Shown here one piece after another: positions 35,317 to 44,701 of a stretch of DNA of 46,989 nt (its first letter is position 1; every line of letters begins with the position of its first letter). The stretch is taken from positions 1-46,989 of the forward strand of contig JBGRQB010000012.1 in the NCBI GenBank assembly GCA_041725875.1. The letters run 5' to 3'. Made by a program: the position numbers and the translations under genes. A model generated the notes under the pieces. The model was given only the letters and a program-made list of their open reading frames with translations. It was not told where the DNA came from and did not search any database. Source of the DNA: JBGRQB01 sp041725875. GTDB lineage: Bacteria > Bacteroidota > Ignavibacteria > Ignavibacteriales > Melioribacteraceae.

Positions 35317-36117
35317 ATGCACACTAAAAGAATAAAACTTTATGTCACTTTCAGTCTTCTGGTTCTGGTGGTGGTTATCGGGATTATCGGATTTATGATT
35401 CTCGAGAACAAAAGTTTTACAGATTCGTTTTACTATGTTATTGTAACCCTTTCAACAGTGGGTTACGGAGATGTTCACCCCACAACTACAGGCGGAAAAT
35501 ATTTGGCAATGTTTATGATTATTGGCGGAGTTGGTACTTTTATGAGCATTTTTGCCAATTTAGCTGATCTTTTTATTTCCAGACATGAAGAAGAGAAACG
35601 TAAAGAAAAACTCTCTACAATTATAAGTCTGTTTTTCACCGAAGTTGGAAATGAGTTTATCAATTTGCTTGTCAGCAGAGATTCTAATGTACATCTTGTT
35701 AGAGATTTATTAACAAAGCCTGAAAATTTTATTCCTAAAAACAGCAAACGATTAAAAAAAGAAATTGCCCAATATAAAGTGGTATTAAAATCAGATCAGC
35801 AATTGTTTCAGAACATAAAAAATGTATTGGTTGAAAAAACAAATTTTCTTGTAAGTTTACTTGAAAACAGCAATGCTCTGGAATATGATTTATTAACAAA
35901 ATTGCTCTGGTCATTATTACATGTACGAGATGAATTTCTTAACAGACGAGATACGGAAAATTTATCTGATGATGATATAGAACATTTAACCGAAGATTTA
36001 GAAAGAGTTTATGAATTGCTCAGAATCTTGTGGATAGATAACATGATAAATACAAAATCAAAATATCCTAACTTCTTTGGTTTATCAATGTTTATGAACC
36101 CTTTTGTGAAAAAATAA
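35317..36117 (+). CDS. Two-TM potassium channel with non-RCK helical C-terminus
   Basis: About 266 residues. TM1 (residues 8-29), a pore helix, the selectivity filter TVGYGD (47-52) and TM2 (62-86) form a KcsA-type pore module. The remaining 180 residues are soluble, charged and helical. They do not show the Rossmann motif of an RCK/TrkA_N domain, so gating is probably not by nucleotide in the usual way. The ATG at 35317 is preferred to an upstream TTG at 35266 because it starts just before TM1. The gene is a single unit with its own terminator, divergent from the CHAT gene. Potassium flux at the inner membrane is the expected role. Confidence 0.88.
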   Translation: MHTKRIKLYVTFSLLVLVVVIGIIGFMILENKSFTDSFYYVIVTLSTVGYGDVHPTTTGGKYLAMFMIIGGVGTFMSIFANLADLFISRHEEEKRKEKLSTIISLFFTEVGNEFINLLVSRDSNVHLVRDLLTKPENFIPKNSKRLKKEIAQYKVVLKSDQQLFQNIKNVLVEKTNFLVSLLENSNALEYDLLTKLLWSLLHVRDEFLNRRDTENLSDDDIEHLTEDLERVYELLRILWIDNMINTKSKYPNFFGLSMFMNPFVKK

Positions 36118-36149
36118 ATTCCCGGAAAATCCGGGAATTGTTTGTTTTA
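36117..36149 (+). terminator. Bidirectional terminator between the channel and HEAT genes
   Basis: AATTCCCGG (36117-36125) and CCGGGAATT (36131-36139) enclose AAAAT. GTTTGTTTTA follows on the plus strand and TATTTTTT on the minus strand, so it can end both the channel gene and the convergent HEAT operon. Confidence 0.85.
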
Positions 36150-37427
36150 CTAGTTATGCAAAATATCAACCAGCGCCTCGACTACCTTTGGAGAATCGTT
36201 TTGACTCAAACAAAAAATAGCGTGTTTTCGTAACTTTTTACTTTTATGCGTTTTTGCAATTTTTATTAAATAATCTATGTTATCTTTTTCCGAGTTTTGA
36301 ACCAACGCAAATAATGCCCTTTTTTTGATTTCAATATCAGGAGTATTATCCACCATATTTTTTAATTCGCTGACAGCTTTTTTACCTGCCTTCTGCCCCA
36401 GCCAGAAGATAGCATTTTTTCGCAGCTCAGAATTTTTTTCATTATAAGCCAGCTTTATTAATTCTTCGGTTGCTTCTTCATATTTTGACTGACTCAAAGA
36501 AAAAATTGCCTTTTCTCTCAGGTTTTCAGATTTGTTGCTCCAGGCAATTTCTTTAAGAATTTTTACAACATCTTTGTCATCTTTTTGTCCTAACCAAAAT
36601 ATTGCATTTTCCTGAATATCTTCTTTCTGGTGATTATCAATTATATCAATCAATATTTCTTTTGATTCTTCAATTTCCGCCTGCGCAATTCCGGCTACGG
36701 CAGATTCTTTTACTTCTGTTTCATCATTGCTAAAAACTACTTTCTGCAAAAATTTGAGTCCGGCTCTGCTGTTTTGCTTTCCAAGCCAGAAAGCTGCTCT
36801 TTCTCTTGTTTCTTCAAAATCATTATTTTTTATCTGATCAATAAGAAAGCTCGCTGCAACTTCTGTTTTATGCAAACCTGCAATTGGAATTAAATCTTCC
36901 TGTAAATCGGGATCATCATTTTCTTTGAACTTGTCGATAATAAAATCAAGTGAATTCGATTTATCATAATCTCCCATCCAGTACAGATCATAACCGCCAA
37001 AGTCTGTTGAAAAAGCAAAATTAAAGGCAGTAATTTTTTTTATTCTTAATCTCGATTTCCCTTTTTTAACTCTGAATAAAATTGCTATTTCTTTTTCACC
37101 TTTTTTTCCGTTGAAACTTCCGCTTCCCCAAAAGGTGTGTTTGCCATGTTTGTTATTCGAGTGAAATGCTTTTGAATATTCTACTCTTCCGTTAATTATA
37201 TCTTTAAAGGAAATTTCATTATCAGTACAAATTATTCCGCCAACAAAATAATTTTCTTTTTTTTCTGTTTTAATACTGTAACCTATCCAGACTTCCTTAT
37301 CTATCTTTTCTACAGTTTTTTTCCAGTCGGCAGATAAATTTCCACTGTTGTTTATTCCATAGAGTGATTGACAAACAAGCACTCCGCTAAACATAACCAC
37401 GATAAATAAATATTGAATTTTCTTCAT
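36150..37427 (-). CDS. Exported HEAT-repeat protein with unique N-terminal domain
   Basis: The 425-residue protein has a signal peptide (residues 1-24), a beta-rich N-terminal domain of about 150 residues that I do not recognise (including KHTFWGSGSFNGKKG), and seven HEAT-like repeats. The repeats alternate between AIFWLGQK-type and AIFSLSQ/LFALVQ-type cores, spaced about 31 residues. No catalytic motif is seen; HEAT arrays usually bind partner proteins. It is the last gene of the sigma/anti-sigma/HEAT/HEAT run and starts 12 bases after the larger HEAT gene, so it is in the same transcript. A periplasmic or surface scaffold role is inferred. Confidence 0.82.
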   Translation of the reverse strand: MKKIQYLFIVVMFSGVLVCQSLYGINNSGNLSADWKKTVEKIDKEVWIGYSIKTEKKENYFVGGIICTDNEISFKDIINGRVEYSKAFHSNNKHGKHTFWGSGSFNGKKGEKEIAILFRVKKGKSRLRIKKITAFNFAFSTDFGGYDLYWMGDYDKSNSLDFIIDKFKENDDPDLQEDLIPIAGLHKTEVAASFLIDQIKNNDFEETRERAAFWLGKQNSRAGLKFLQKVVFSNDETEVKESAVAGIAQAEIEESKEILIDIIDNHQKEDIQENAIFWLGQKDDKDVVKILKEIAWSNKSENLREKAIFSLSQSKYEEATEELIKLAYNEKNSELRKNAIFWLGQKAGKKAVSELKNMVDNTPDIEIKKRALFALVQNSEKDNIDYLIKIAKTHKSKKLRKHAIFCLSQNDSPKVVEALVDILHN

Positions 37428-37439
37428 CCCCCCAACTCC

Positions 37440-39416
37440 TTATTTATTTAACAATTCAACTAAAAATTTATTTGCTTCTTTGCTGTCAATATTTCCAAGT
37501 GAAGTAACAACAGCTTTTTTAACTTTTTTCGAATCGGAGTTATTAAAAATATATTTCAAAGCTTTTACGGCAATACTGTTCTCAAAATTGCTGATTGCAT
37601 AAACAGCTGTTTTAGATAGTTTTACATTTTTTTCTTTTACCGCATACTCTTTTAAGAATTCAATAACTTCATCAGAATGAACATTGGATAACGAATGTAA
37701 AGCCGCTTTTTTGTTCTCATAATTTGTTGTTTCGTTGATAATTGTTTTAAGAATATTAACATTTTCTTTATCATCAAAATTTCCCAAAGCATAAATGGCT
37801 GATGTGGCTAATTTTGAATCTTTTTCCTTTATGGCAATCTCTTTCAAAACAACAAGCGCTTTTCTGTCACCTGTATTTGCAAGAGAATGAACAGCTGCTT
37901 TTTTCACTGCGCGTGAAACTGATTTCTTTATTACAGCAGAAAGAATCTCAATTGTTTTTGAACTGCTTTGGTTTGAAAGCGCATATACAGCTGTTTTGGC
38001 CAGATCGTTATTTGTTTCGTTCAAAGCAACATCGCGAAGAAATGAAACGGAATTGGCAGATTCTATATTACTAATTGAATGAAGAGCAGCACGTTTTACT
38101 TTTACAGAGCTAGAATTCTTATATATTTCTTTTAATGTTAAACCAACTCCCGGACTGTCATAATGTGATAATCCGTAGATTGCTGTTTTAGCCAGTTCAA
38201 TATTTTTTGAATCAAGAGCAATCATTTTCAAAAGTGGTAATCCGTCTTTGGTTCCTAAATTACTTATTGTATTAACTGCTGCTTTTTTCAATTCAGTTGA
38301 ATTTGATTTTTTCAATATTGCTTTAAGAACCGGAACTATTTCTGCATCATCCAGATTTCCCATTGCGTAAACTGCGCTTTTTGCAAGTTTGGTATCATTG
38401 GAGTTTAATGCAATCTCTTTCAGGTGTTCTAATGCACCGGAAGTTGAAACATTACACATTGCGTGCAGTGCAGCTCTTCTGAGTTCGCTTCGTTTGCTGT
38501 TATCAACAACTGTTTTAAGAAAATCAATTACTCTTTTTTCATCAAAATTACCCAATGAATAAATTGCTGTTTTAGCAAGTACGGGTTTGCTGTCATTTCT
38601 GGCAATTTTTTCAAGCATAGGTAAAACTTCTTTTCCGCCGTAATTGGAAAGTGAATGAAGAGCAGCTTTCTGAATTCTTTCATTGTCTGCTTCTTCAAGA
38701 ATCTTCTTAAGTGCAGTTATAGATTTTTTGCTGTCATAATTACCCAAAGCATAAACAGCTGTCTTTCTTAACTCTATATCAGAATCTGTTTTGGCAATGT
38801 GAATAAGTTTTTCAAGTACTCTTGGTGAATCAAAATTACTGATTGAATAAATTATTTTTGATCTGAATTTTCGTTCTGTTGTTTTATCATACAACTGAAG
38901 TGCAGCATCTAATGCTCTGTCATCACCAATGTTCTGAAGTGCATAAAGAGCCGATAACTTTATTTCTTCATTTTCGGCATTTTGTAAAAGTCGTACTCTG
39001 TCAAGGTATTTCTCTTTTCCGGCTCTTACAAGTTTTTGTCCTACTCTCAGCAAGTTAGATTTTGCATCATCTACCCATTTGCTTCTTTTATATGAAGAAA
39101 CAAAATCGTCGTAACAATCAAAAACAACTTCAAGATCTTTCCCTGCCTTTTCTCTTGAATAACATTGCCAGAATCTGGCATCATCTACCCATTTGCTTCT
39201 GGGATATTTTGTAAGGAACTGATCAAAAGCACTTACCGCTTCATCCCATTTTTCATCAAGTACAAGACTGTAAGCAGCCTGGTAGCTTTTAGAATCTTCA
39301 CTTTCGTTTTTATCTTTTACTGTATTGTTAATACCGTTATAACTTACCGCTCCTGAGGAAGCAGTAGTAAAGTTGACAAACAATCCAAGAATAACCAGAA
39401 TTACTAACTTCTTCAT
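37440..39416 (-). CDS. Exported TPR plus 16-HEAT-repeat protein
   Basis: The 658-residue protein has a signal peptide (LVILVILGLFVNFTTAS). Residues 45-135 form two TPR/YbgF-like units, each containing KYPRSKWVDDAR or SYKRSKWVDDAK. Sixteen HEAT repeats follow. They strictly alternate: odd repeats carry A(V/I)YALGN-like cores (for example KTAVYALGN), even ones mostly ALHSLSN-like cores (for example KKAALHSLSN), so the true unit is a 62-residue pair repeated eight times. It probably forms a long solenoid in the periplasm that binds a protein or peptide ligand. It is co-transcribed with the membrane anti-sigma gene, 12 bases downstream of it, which suggests it either feeds the signal or answers it. 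Confidence 0.86.
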   Translation of the reverse strand: MKKLVILVILGLFVNFTTASSGAVSYNGINNTVKDKNESEDSKSYQAAYSLVLDEKWDEAVSAFDQFLTKYPRSKWVDDARFWQCYSREKAGKDLEVVFDCYDDFVSSYKRSKWVDDAKSNLLRVGQKLVRAGKEKYLDRVRLLQNAENEEIKLSALYALQNIGDDRALDAALQLYDKTTERKFRSKIIYSISNFDSPRVLEKLIHIAKTDSDIELRKTAVYALGNYDSKKSITALKKILEEADNERIQKAALHSLSNYGGKEVLPMLEKIARNDSKPVLAKTAIYSLGNFDEKRVIDFLKTVVDNSKRSELRRAALHAMCNVSTSGALEHLKEIALNSNDTKLAKSAVYAMGNLDDAEIVPVLKAILKKSNSTELKKAAVNTISNLGTKDGLPLLKMIALDSKNIELAKTAIYGLSHYDSPGVGLTLKEIYKNSSSVKVKRAALHSISNIESANSVSFLRDVALNETNNDLAKTAVYALSNQSSSKTIEILSAVIKKSVSRAVKKAAVHSLANTGDRKALVVLKEIAIKEKDSKLATSAIYALGNFDDKENVNILKTIINETTNYENKKAALHSLSNVHSDEVIEFLKEYAVKEKNVKLSKTAVYAISNFENSIAVKALKYIFNNSDSKKVKKAVVTSLGNIDSKEANKFLVELLNK

Positions 39417-39428
39417 TTTATTCTCCTG

Positions 39429-40238
39429 TTATATATTTTTTTTAATTTTATCAGAGTTAATGTTTTCGGAGTCAGATGCATCTTTAATATTTCGCATCTC
39501 ATTAATATTTATTTTTAGAAAAATACCTTTCATATCCACTCCTCTTTTTACCATATCAATTCCTTCTATATCTTGTTCCGATTCGATATTGGCAATTTGC
39601 AGGAGGATAACTTCAAGATCATTTATGAGCTTTCGTAAATGTTTTCTTGAATGTCTTTTATACTCTTTCTTCAAATCAGCAGCTTCTCTTACAAGCTCTC
39701 TGGAAATTTCTTTTTGATGTTTGAGGTTAATATTTTCAACAACTTCGGACGGATCAAGATTTACGAGTCCGAGCAATAAGATTTTTGAGCGTTCCAGATA
39801 CCTGTCGGTACGCTGCTGAAGTGAAGCGTTTACAACATTAGGTTGTTTAAATGTTTCTTCTACGGGCAAGGTGACCGGCTGATTTGTGTAAACAAACTTA
39901 CCAATTAATAATCCTAAAAGAACCAGAGCAACCGCGGCTCCGAGCTGACCAATAGGTTTTGAAAACAAATTACTAAAAATATCTTTGATTGAAGTTTTTT
40001 TACTCTCTATATTTTCGATTTCAGGCTCAAGTTTGTTCCAGAAATTATCCCAGTAAAAATCTTCCCTTTCAGGCTGAATTCTCTGCTCAACAATTCCCAA
40101 AACAGATTTCATTTCTTCAAATTCTTTTTTACAACTTTTGCAGGAGGCGATATGATTTTCAAATTCCTGCAGCTCTGTTGCTCCTAATTCATTATAAAGA
40201 GCATCGCTGATCATATCCTGATATTTTTCACATTTCAT
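39429..40238 (-). CDS. Zinc-finger (ZAS-type) membrane anti-sigma factor
   Basis: The 269-residue product has the zinc motif C3...H29-x3-C33-x2-C36 (HIASCKSC), one transmembrane helix near residues 97-116 (GAAVALVLLGLLIGKFV) and an extracytoplasmic helical region of about 140 residues. The latter contains a basic/acidic stretch like the CpxP/LTXXQ-type helical sensors (KEISRELVREAADLKKEY), though that link is tentative. The ATG at 40238 is chosen because GGAGG lies nine bases upstream and the zinc motif begins at once; it overlaps the end of the sigma gene by 11 bases, giving tight coupling. It is expected to sequester the adjacent ECF sigma factor. Confidence 0.85.
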   Translation of the reverse strand: MKCEKYQDMISDALYNELGATELQEFENHIASCKSCKKEFEEMKSVLGIVEQRIQPEREDFYWDNFWNKLEPEIENIESKKTSIKDIFSNLFSKPIGQLGAAVALVLLGLLIGKFVYTNQPVTLPVEETFKQPNVVNASLQQRTDRYLERSKILLLGLVNLDPSEVVENINLKHQKEISRELVREAADLKKEYKRHSRKHLRKLINDLEVILLQIANIESEQDIEGIDMVKRGVDMKGIFLKININEMRNIKDASDSENINSDKIKKNI

Positions 40239-40818
40239 TTTTAACTTCCTCCCCAGATTTTTCTTCTCTGAAATCTTTAAGTTCATCTCTCATTTTTTTT
40301 AATGCTCTGAAATTCAGACTTTTCAGGGTTCCTACTGCCACTGACATAATTTCTGAAATTTCATTAAATGAAAGTCCGTTATGATTCTTCAAAATGAATA
40401 CTGATTTTTCCTTTTCAGAAAGTTTCTGCATAGCACGATTAACATTTTTCTGAATAATTTCCCGCTCTGCCAATCTCTCAGGATCGCTTTGATATGAATG
40501 AGTGGCCAAATCTTCATAATCATCAATACTATCCTGTTTTTTTGCAGCGGAAAAAGATTTTTTCCTTCTGGCGGTCAGACAGGTGTTAAGTGTAATACGA
40601 TAAAGCCAGGTACTAAATTTTGCATCCCCCCTGTACTTTTTCAGGGAATTATAGACTTTCAAGAATACTTCCTGAGAAATATCCTCAGCATCAAAATGAT
40701 TTCCTATTAAATCATAAGCCAGATAGTAGACCAGTTTTTCGTTTCTTTCCACCAGATTCCGAAATGAAATCATATCACCATTTCGGGCTCTTTCAATAAG
40801 TAAAATTTCTTCGCTCAA
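40228..40818 (-). CDS. ECF-type RNA polymerase sigma factor (RpoE-like)
   Basis: The 196-residue length is normal for the family. Region 2 is seen as ERARNGDMISFRNLVERN, then FDAEDISQEVFLKVYNSL and KFSTWLYRITLNTCL; region 4 as LSEKEKSVFILKNHNGLSFN with VGTLKSLNFRALKKMRDEL as the recognition end. The start codon is a TTG with GGAG about 11 bases upstream; no ATG gives a full region 2. It leads an operon with its anti-sigma factor and two exported HEAT proteins, so it probably activates its own operon in response to an envelope signal. Confidence 0.93.
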   Translation of the reverse strand: MSEEILLIERARNGDMISFRNLVERNEKLVYYLAYDLIGNHFDAEDISQEVFLKVYNSLKKYRGDAKFSTWLYRITLNTCLTARRKKSFSAAKKQDSIDDYEDLATHSYQSDPERLAEREIIQKNVNRAMQKLSEKEKSVFILKNHNGLSFNEISEIMSVAVGTLKSLNFRALKKMRDELKDFREEKSGEEVKNEM

Positions 40819-40961
40819 TAAATATTAACTCCGTTTTCTGAATAGTAAGACTACAGGTTTTAAAAATTGGTTTACAAAAATTTACCGTTTGCAGAAAATT
40901 ATTTGTTCAAATTAAGCTTTTTCTATAATTTAAGTCGTAATAAAACTTTTTTAGGAAAATT

Positions 40962-42527
40962 ATGAAAAAAATGCGCTTAATTAAAACCTTCCTGTTAACA
41001 CTTCTCTTTTTAACATTTACATTTTCGCAACAAAACAAAGAGTTTATCAGCAAACTTGATACACTTGCCGAAAAAACCAGAGAAGCTTTTAACGTTCCGG
41101 GAATTTCCGTAGCAATAGTTAAAGATTCCACAGTTTTTCTTGTTAAAGGCTACGGAGTTACCGATATAACTTCTGAAAACCGTGTTACTCCTGAAACAGT
41201 TTTTGGAATTGCCAGCAACACCAAAGCTTTTACAGCTGCCGGATTAGCAATTCTGGTAGATGAAAAAAAGCTTAAATGGGATGACAAAGTTATAGATTAT
41301 CTCCCTGAATTTGAAACTTACGATCCTTATGTAACAAGGGAATTTACAATAAAAGATTTATTAGTTCATCATAGCGGCTTAACCGGCGGTTATGGCGATT
41401 TAATGTTGTGGCCTGCTTCCGATTTTACCCGCTCCGAAATTATTGAGCGAATAAAATATCTTAAACCAAAGTACAGTTTCAGAACCAGGTTCGGATACAG
41501 CAATATTCATTATATTGTAGCCGGTGAGGTTATCAGAGCCGTAACAGGAAAAAGCTGGGAAGATTTTACAAGAGAACGGATTGTTAAAGCTCTTGATATG
41601 AAAAACACTTATATGGGAGTAAGTGAACTTCCCCAGGTTAAAAATCTGGCTAAACCACACGTTGAGCTGGAAAAAAAACTTATTCAGATAGAAATTGAAA
41701 ATACCGATGTTACGGGTCCGGCAGCAACAATTTATTCCACCGCCGGCGATATTACAAACTGGATGCTTACTCAACTTAACAACGGAACCTCTCCTGACGG
41801 AAAAGAGATTTTTTCATCTGAGAGAAGTTATGAAATGTGGACTCCGGTAACAGTGCTCGGAGGAAAACGAAACGGTGATTTTCCATCTGCATTTTCCGGT
41901 TACGGTTTAGGCTGGGGTATTCGTGAATATAAAGGAAACAGAATTATTTCTCATACAGGCGGCTTACCGGGAATGGTTTCAAAAATTACACTTATCCCGG
42001 AACAAAAACTTGGAATTGCAATATTTACAAATCAGCAATCCGGTTCCGCATTTAATGCACTAACTTATTTCATTATGGAACATTTCTTTAATAAACCGCA
42101 CGAAGATTATGTTGAGACTTACAAAACCAGAAATGAAATGAGAGAAAACAGAATAAATAAAAGAATTGAAAATATATTTAATTCTGTCAAAAAAGAAAGC
42201 AAACCTTCCCTGGAACTTAAAAAGTATGCAGGAACTTACACAGATGACTAGTATTGCGCCGGCTTTAGATATGGGACTGATAATGAATTATTCCTCGAAT
42301 TTCCCCGCTCCGAAGGATTAAAAGGTAAACTTACTCATTTTCAATATGATACTTTTACCGTAAAATGGGAAAACAGAATTATTAATGCAGACTGTTACGT
42401 CTATTTCACTCTGAATGAAAAGGGACAAATTGACGGGATGAAAATGAAACCGATTTCTCCTCTTACAGATTTCAGTTACGATTTTCAGGATTTAAGATTT
42501 AAGCCCAAAAAAAAGCGAACTAAATAG
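40962..42527 (+). pseudogene. Serine hydrolase (class C beta-lactamase-like) with in-frame TAG before its DUF3471 tail
   Basis: The reading frame runs 429 codons to a TAG at 42249-42251 and then continues open for 91 more codons to 42527. Before the stop lie a signal peptide, the catalytic SxxK (Ser85-Lys88, ASNTK), the Tyr179-Ser-Asn motif and the His331-Thr-Gly motif: an intact beta-lactamase/transpeptidase-like fold. The stop falls inside the C-terminal DUF3471 domain, between KKYAGTYTDD and YCAGFRYG; the downstream part still shows family features (LTHFQYDTFTVKW, ending DFSYDFQDLRF). So the coding domain is complete but the accessory domain is cut off by one base change, a sequencing error, or stop read-through. 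AGGAAA precedes the ATG. Peptidase or esterase activity in the periplasm is likely. Confidence 0.85.
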
Positions 42528-42540
42528 TTCGCTTTTTTTT
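42507..42540. terminator. Strong bidirectional terminator
   Basis: GCGAACTA (42515-42522) and TAGTTCGC (42525-42532) pair around two bases, with eight A before and eight T after, so it works equally on both strands. It serves the serine hydrolase gene (plus) and the chemotaxis receptor gene (minus). The TAG that ends the extended hydrolase frame lies in the second arm, showing that the gene originally extended to this point. Confidence 0.92.
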
Positions 42541-42541
42541 A

Positions 42542-44587
42542 TTAAGATCTGAATTTACTTACAATTTCTTCCAGTCTGACACCAAGTTTCGCAAGATCTT
42601 CCGCTGCTGCAGAAACCTGCTGTATACCTTTTGTGTTTTCCTGAGTTATATTATTCATTGCTTCAATGCTTCCGCTTATTTCCGATGCAGCTGATGATTG
42701 CTGTTCGCCTGCTGCTGCAACCTGATCAATTTGTGAAGTAACAACTTCGGTGCTGTCGGAAATTCCGGTAAATGTATCTTTAAGACTCGTAATTGCTTCA
42801 AGTCCCTGATTAACTGCTCTTCTTGCCTCATTCATTGAGCTGTCGGCTTCTGTAGCTTCCTGTTGAACCGATTTAATTGTTTCAGCTATTTCTTTGGTTG
42901 CTTTAGTTGTTCTTTCAGCCAGCTTTCTTACTTCATCAGCAACAACTGCAAATCCTCTGCCCTGTTCACCTGCGCGGGCTGCTTCAATTGCAGCGTTTAA
43001 TGCAAGCAAGTTTGTCTGATCTGCAATTTCATCAATCACTAACGCAATCTCGCCAATCTGTTCTGTTTTTTGTGCAAGGTTTGTTATAATATTTCCAGTG
43101 TTATCAGATGATACAACAATCAAATCCATATTTTGTTTTGAATGATCCAATTTTTGAACGCCTGTTTTTGCACCTGAACTTGACTCTTTGGAAGATGAGC
43201 TGGCCACGCTGGCATTATTTGCTGTTTCCACAATTGTCTGAGTCATTTCTTCAACAGCAGCAGCAACTTCATTTGTACGCATTGCCTGCTCGCTTGAGCC
43301 GGCTGCCAATTGCTGTGCACTGGCAGAAATTTCGTTGGTTGCACTAAGAGTTTCAGAAACTGCATCTTTAACATGTTCCATTAATTCTCTTATATTTTTT
43401 ACCGCTCTGTTAAATCCGGCAAAAAGATTTCCAATTTCATCATTGGATTTTACTTCAAGCTCAACTTTCAGATTACCTTCAGCAAACAATTCCATTTTTT
43501 CCAAAATTTCATCAACACTTTTATTAAGATAATCTTTTGCAGCTTCCGATTCTGCAACAGCTTGTTCAACTTTCTTTTCAACACTCTGTTTTTCATCGGC
43601 AAGATTTGTTAACACTTCTTTAATCTTTCCAACCATTATATTCAGATAGTTTGCAAGTTCACCAATTGCATCATTGGTTTCAGATTCAACAACTATATCA
43701 TAATTTCCTTCTGCAACCTGAGCAACGTTATCTCTGAGGGCAAGTATAGGACCCGTAATTTTCTTGGATGTGATTAAAGCCAGCAAAATCCCGATAATTG
43801 CAACAAATGCAGTTACAATATACCCAAGGTTTTGGTAATAAATTTCAGTTTCAGTTTTGTCTAACATAAATGCATCAATTGCTTTAATTGTTTCTTCTGT
43901 TGCAATATCAATTTCAGCTTCGGAAACTTTCACTTCATTTATCATTTGAGCGGCAAATAAAAACTTTTCAAGATAATTATCTGCAAGGTCATTTATTTCA
44001 TTTTTACTTGATTGTCTTAGTCCGCTTCTGTTTGTCTTTTTCTTTAGTTCAGCAATATAATTTTTCACACGATCAATATATTTTTGCGTCCCTCTCATTA
44101 AAAAATCTTTTTCAGCTCTCCTTATCTGCAGCATTGTAACAAGTATTTCGTTTCGGTTTGCAGCTTTTATTTTTTCTTCAATGCTGTGAACACTTTTTCT
44201 TAATTCCCCTTCTGCTCCTGATTTTTCATCCAATCCTCTTTTTTTCAACTTTTCGATTACCTGCAAAATCAGATTTTCATATTTTTTTACAGATAAATCG
44301 ATATCTTTTCCGAGATCGAAATCTTGATAATCCTCCAGAATTACGAATAATTTTTTAAGATGTTCATCAACTTTTTGTGCAGCATTTATATCTCTTTTAG
44401 CAAGAAATATATGCTGATACTTTACAGCGGTTAACATTTCAATTGTAATTTCCTCTGCATCGATACGCTCTTTTTCTACCCCAATTACTAAAAGTAAAAA
44501 TGAGATGGCCAAACCTGCAAGTCCGAGAATAACCAATGAGAGTCCGAAAATTTTTTGGAAAATAGAAAACCGATTTAAGAAGTTCAT
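42542..44587 (-). CDS. Methyl-accepting chemotaxis protein
   Basis: The 681-residue protein has TM1 (12-35), a helical extracytoplasmic sensor of about 215 residues containing RRAEKDFLMRGTQKYIDRV, which resembles the helical bimodular/four-helix type, TM2 (254-274), a HAMP domain (275-328), a second HAMP-like unit (about 358-408) and the signalling coiled coil. The CheA/CheW-binding hairpin tip is intact (EAARAGEQGRGFAVVADEVR, 535-554). It senses an unknown ligand and controls the CheA kinase. AAGGA stands before the ATG. No other chemotaxis gene is nearby, as is common for receptors. Confidence 0.94.
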   Translation of the reverse strand: MNFLNRFSIFQKIFGLSLVILGLAGLAISFLLLVIGVEKERIDAEEITIEMLTAVKYQHIFLAKRDINAAQKVDEHLKKLFVILEDYQDFDLGKDIDLSVKKYENLILQVIEKLKKRGLDEKSGAEGELRKSVHSIEEKIKAANRNEILVTMLQIRRAEKDFLMRGTQKYIDRVKNYIAELKKKTNRSGLRQSSKNEINDLADNYLEKFLFAAQMINEVKVSEAEIDIATEETIKAIDAFMLDKTETEIYYQNLGYIVTAFVAIIGILLALITSKKITGPILALRDNVAQVAEGNYDIVVESETNDAIGELANYLNIMVGKIKEVLTNLADEKQSVEKKVEQAVAESEAAKDYLNKSVDEILEKMELFAEGNLKVELEVKSNDEIGNLFAGFNRAVKNIRELMEHVKDAVSETLSATNEISASAQQLAAGSSEQAMRTNEVAAAVEEMTQTIVETANNASVASSSSKESSSGAKTGVQKLDHSKQNMDLIVVSSDNTGNIITNLAQKTEQIGEIALVIDEIADQTNLLALNAAIEAARAGEQGRGFAVVADEVRKLAERTTKATKEIAETIKSVQQEATEADSSMNEARRAVNQGLEAITSLKDTFTGISDSTEVVTSQIDQVAAAGEQQSSAASEISGSIEAMNNITQENTKGIQQVSAAAEDLAKLGVRLEEIVSKFRS

Positions 44588-44701
44588 TTTGTGTTTCCTT
44601 TTGTTTTTGGGTCAATAAATTCAGTGGGGAACGAAAAGATATGCAATTTTAACTTATTTCTTTACTATTTGAATGTTAAGAAATTGTTAAGTTTTACTAA
44701 A

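Noticed and set aside
40098..40286. A longer anti-sigma reading starting at 40286
   Set aside because: The extra 16 residues lie fully within the sigma gene and lack an RBS; the ATG at 40238 has GGAGG upstream and begins directly at the zinc motif.
42249..42251. TAG as a sense codon (pyrrolysine or recoded amber)
   Set aside because: TAG ends other genes in the window normally and no pyrrolysine genes are seen. A mutation or sequencing error is simpler.
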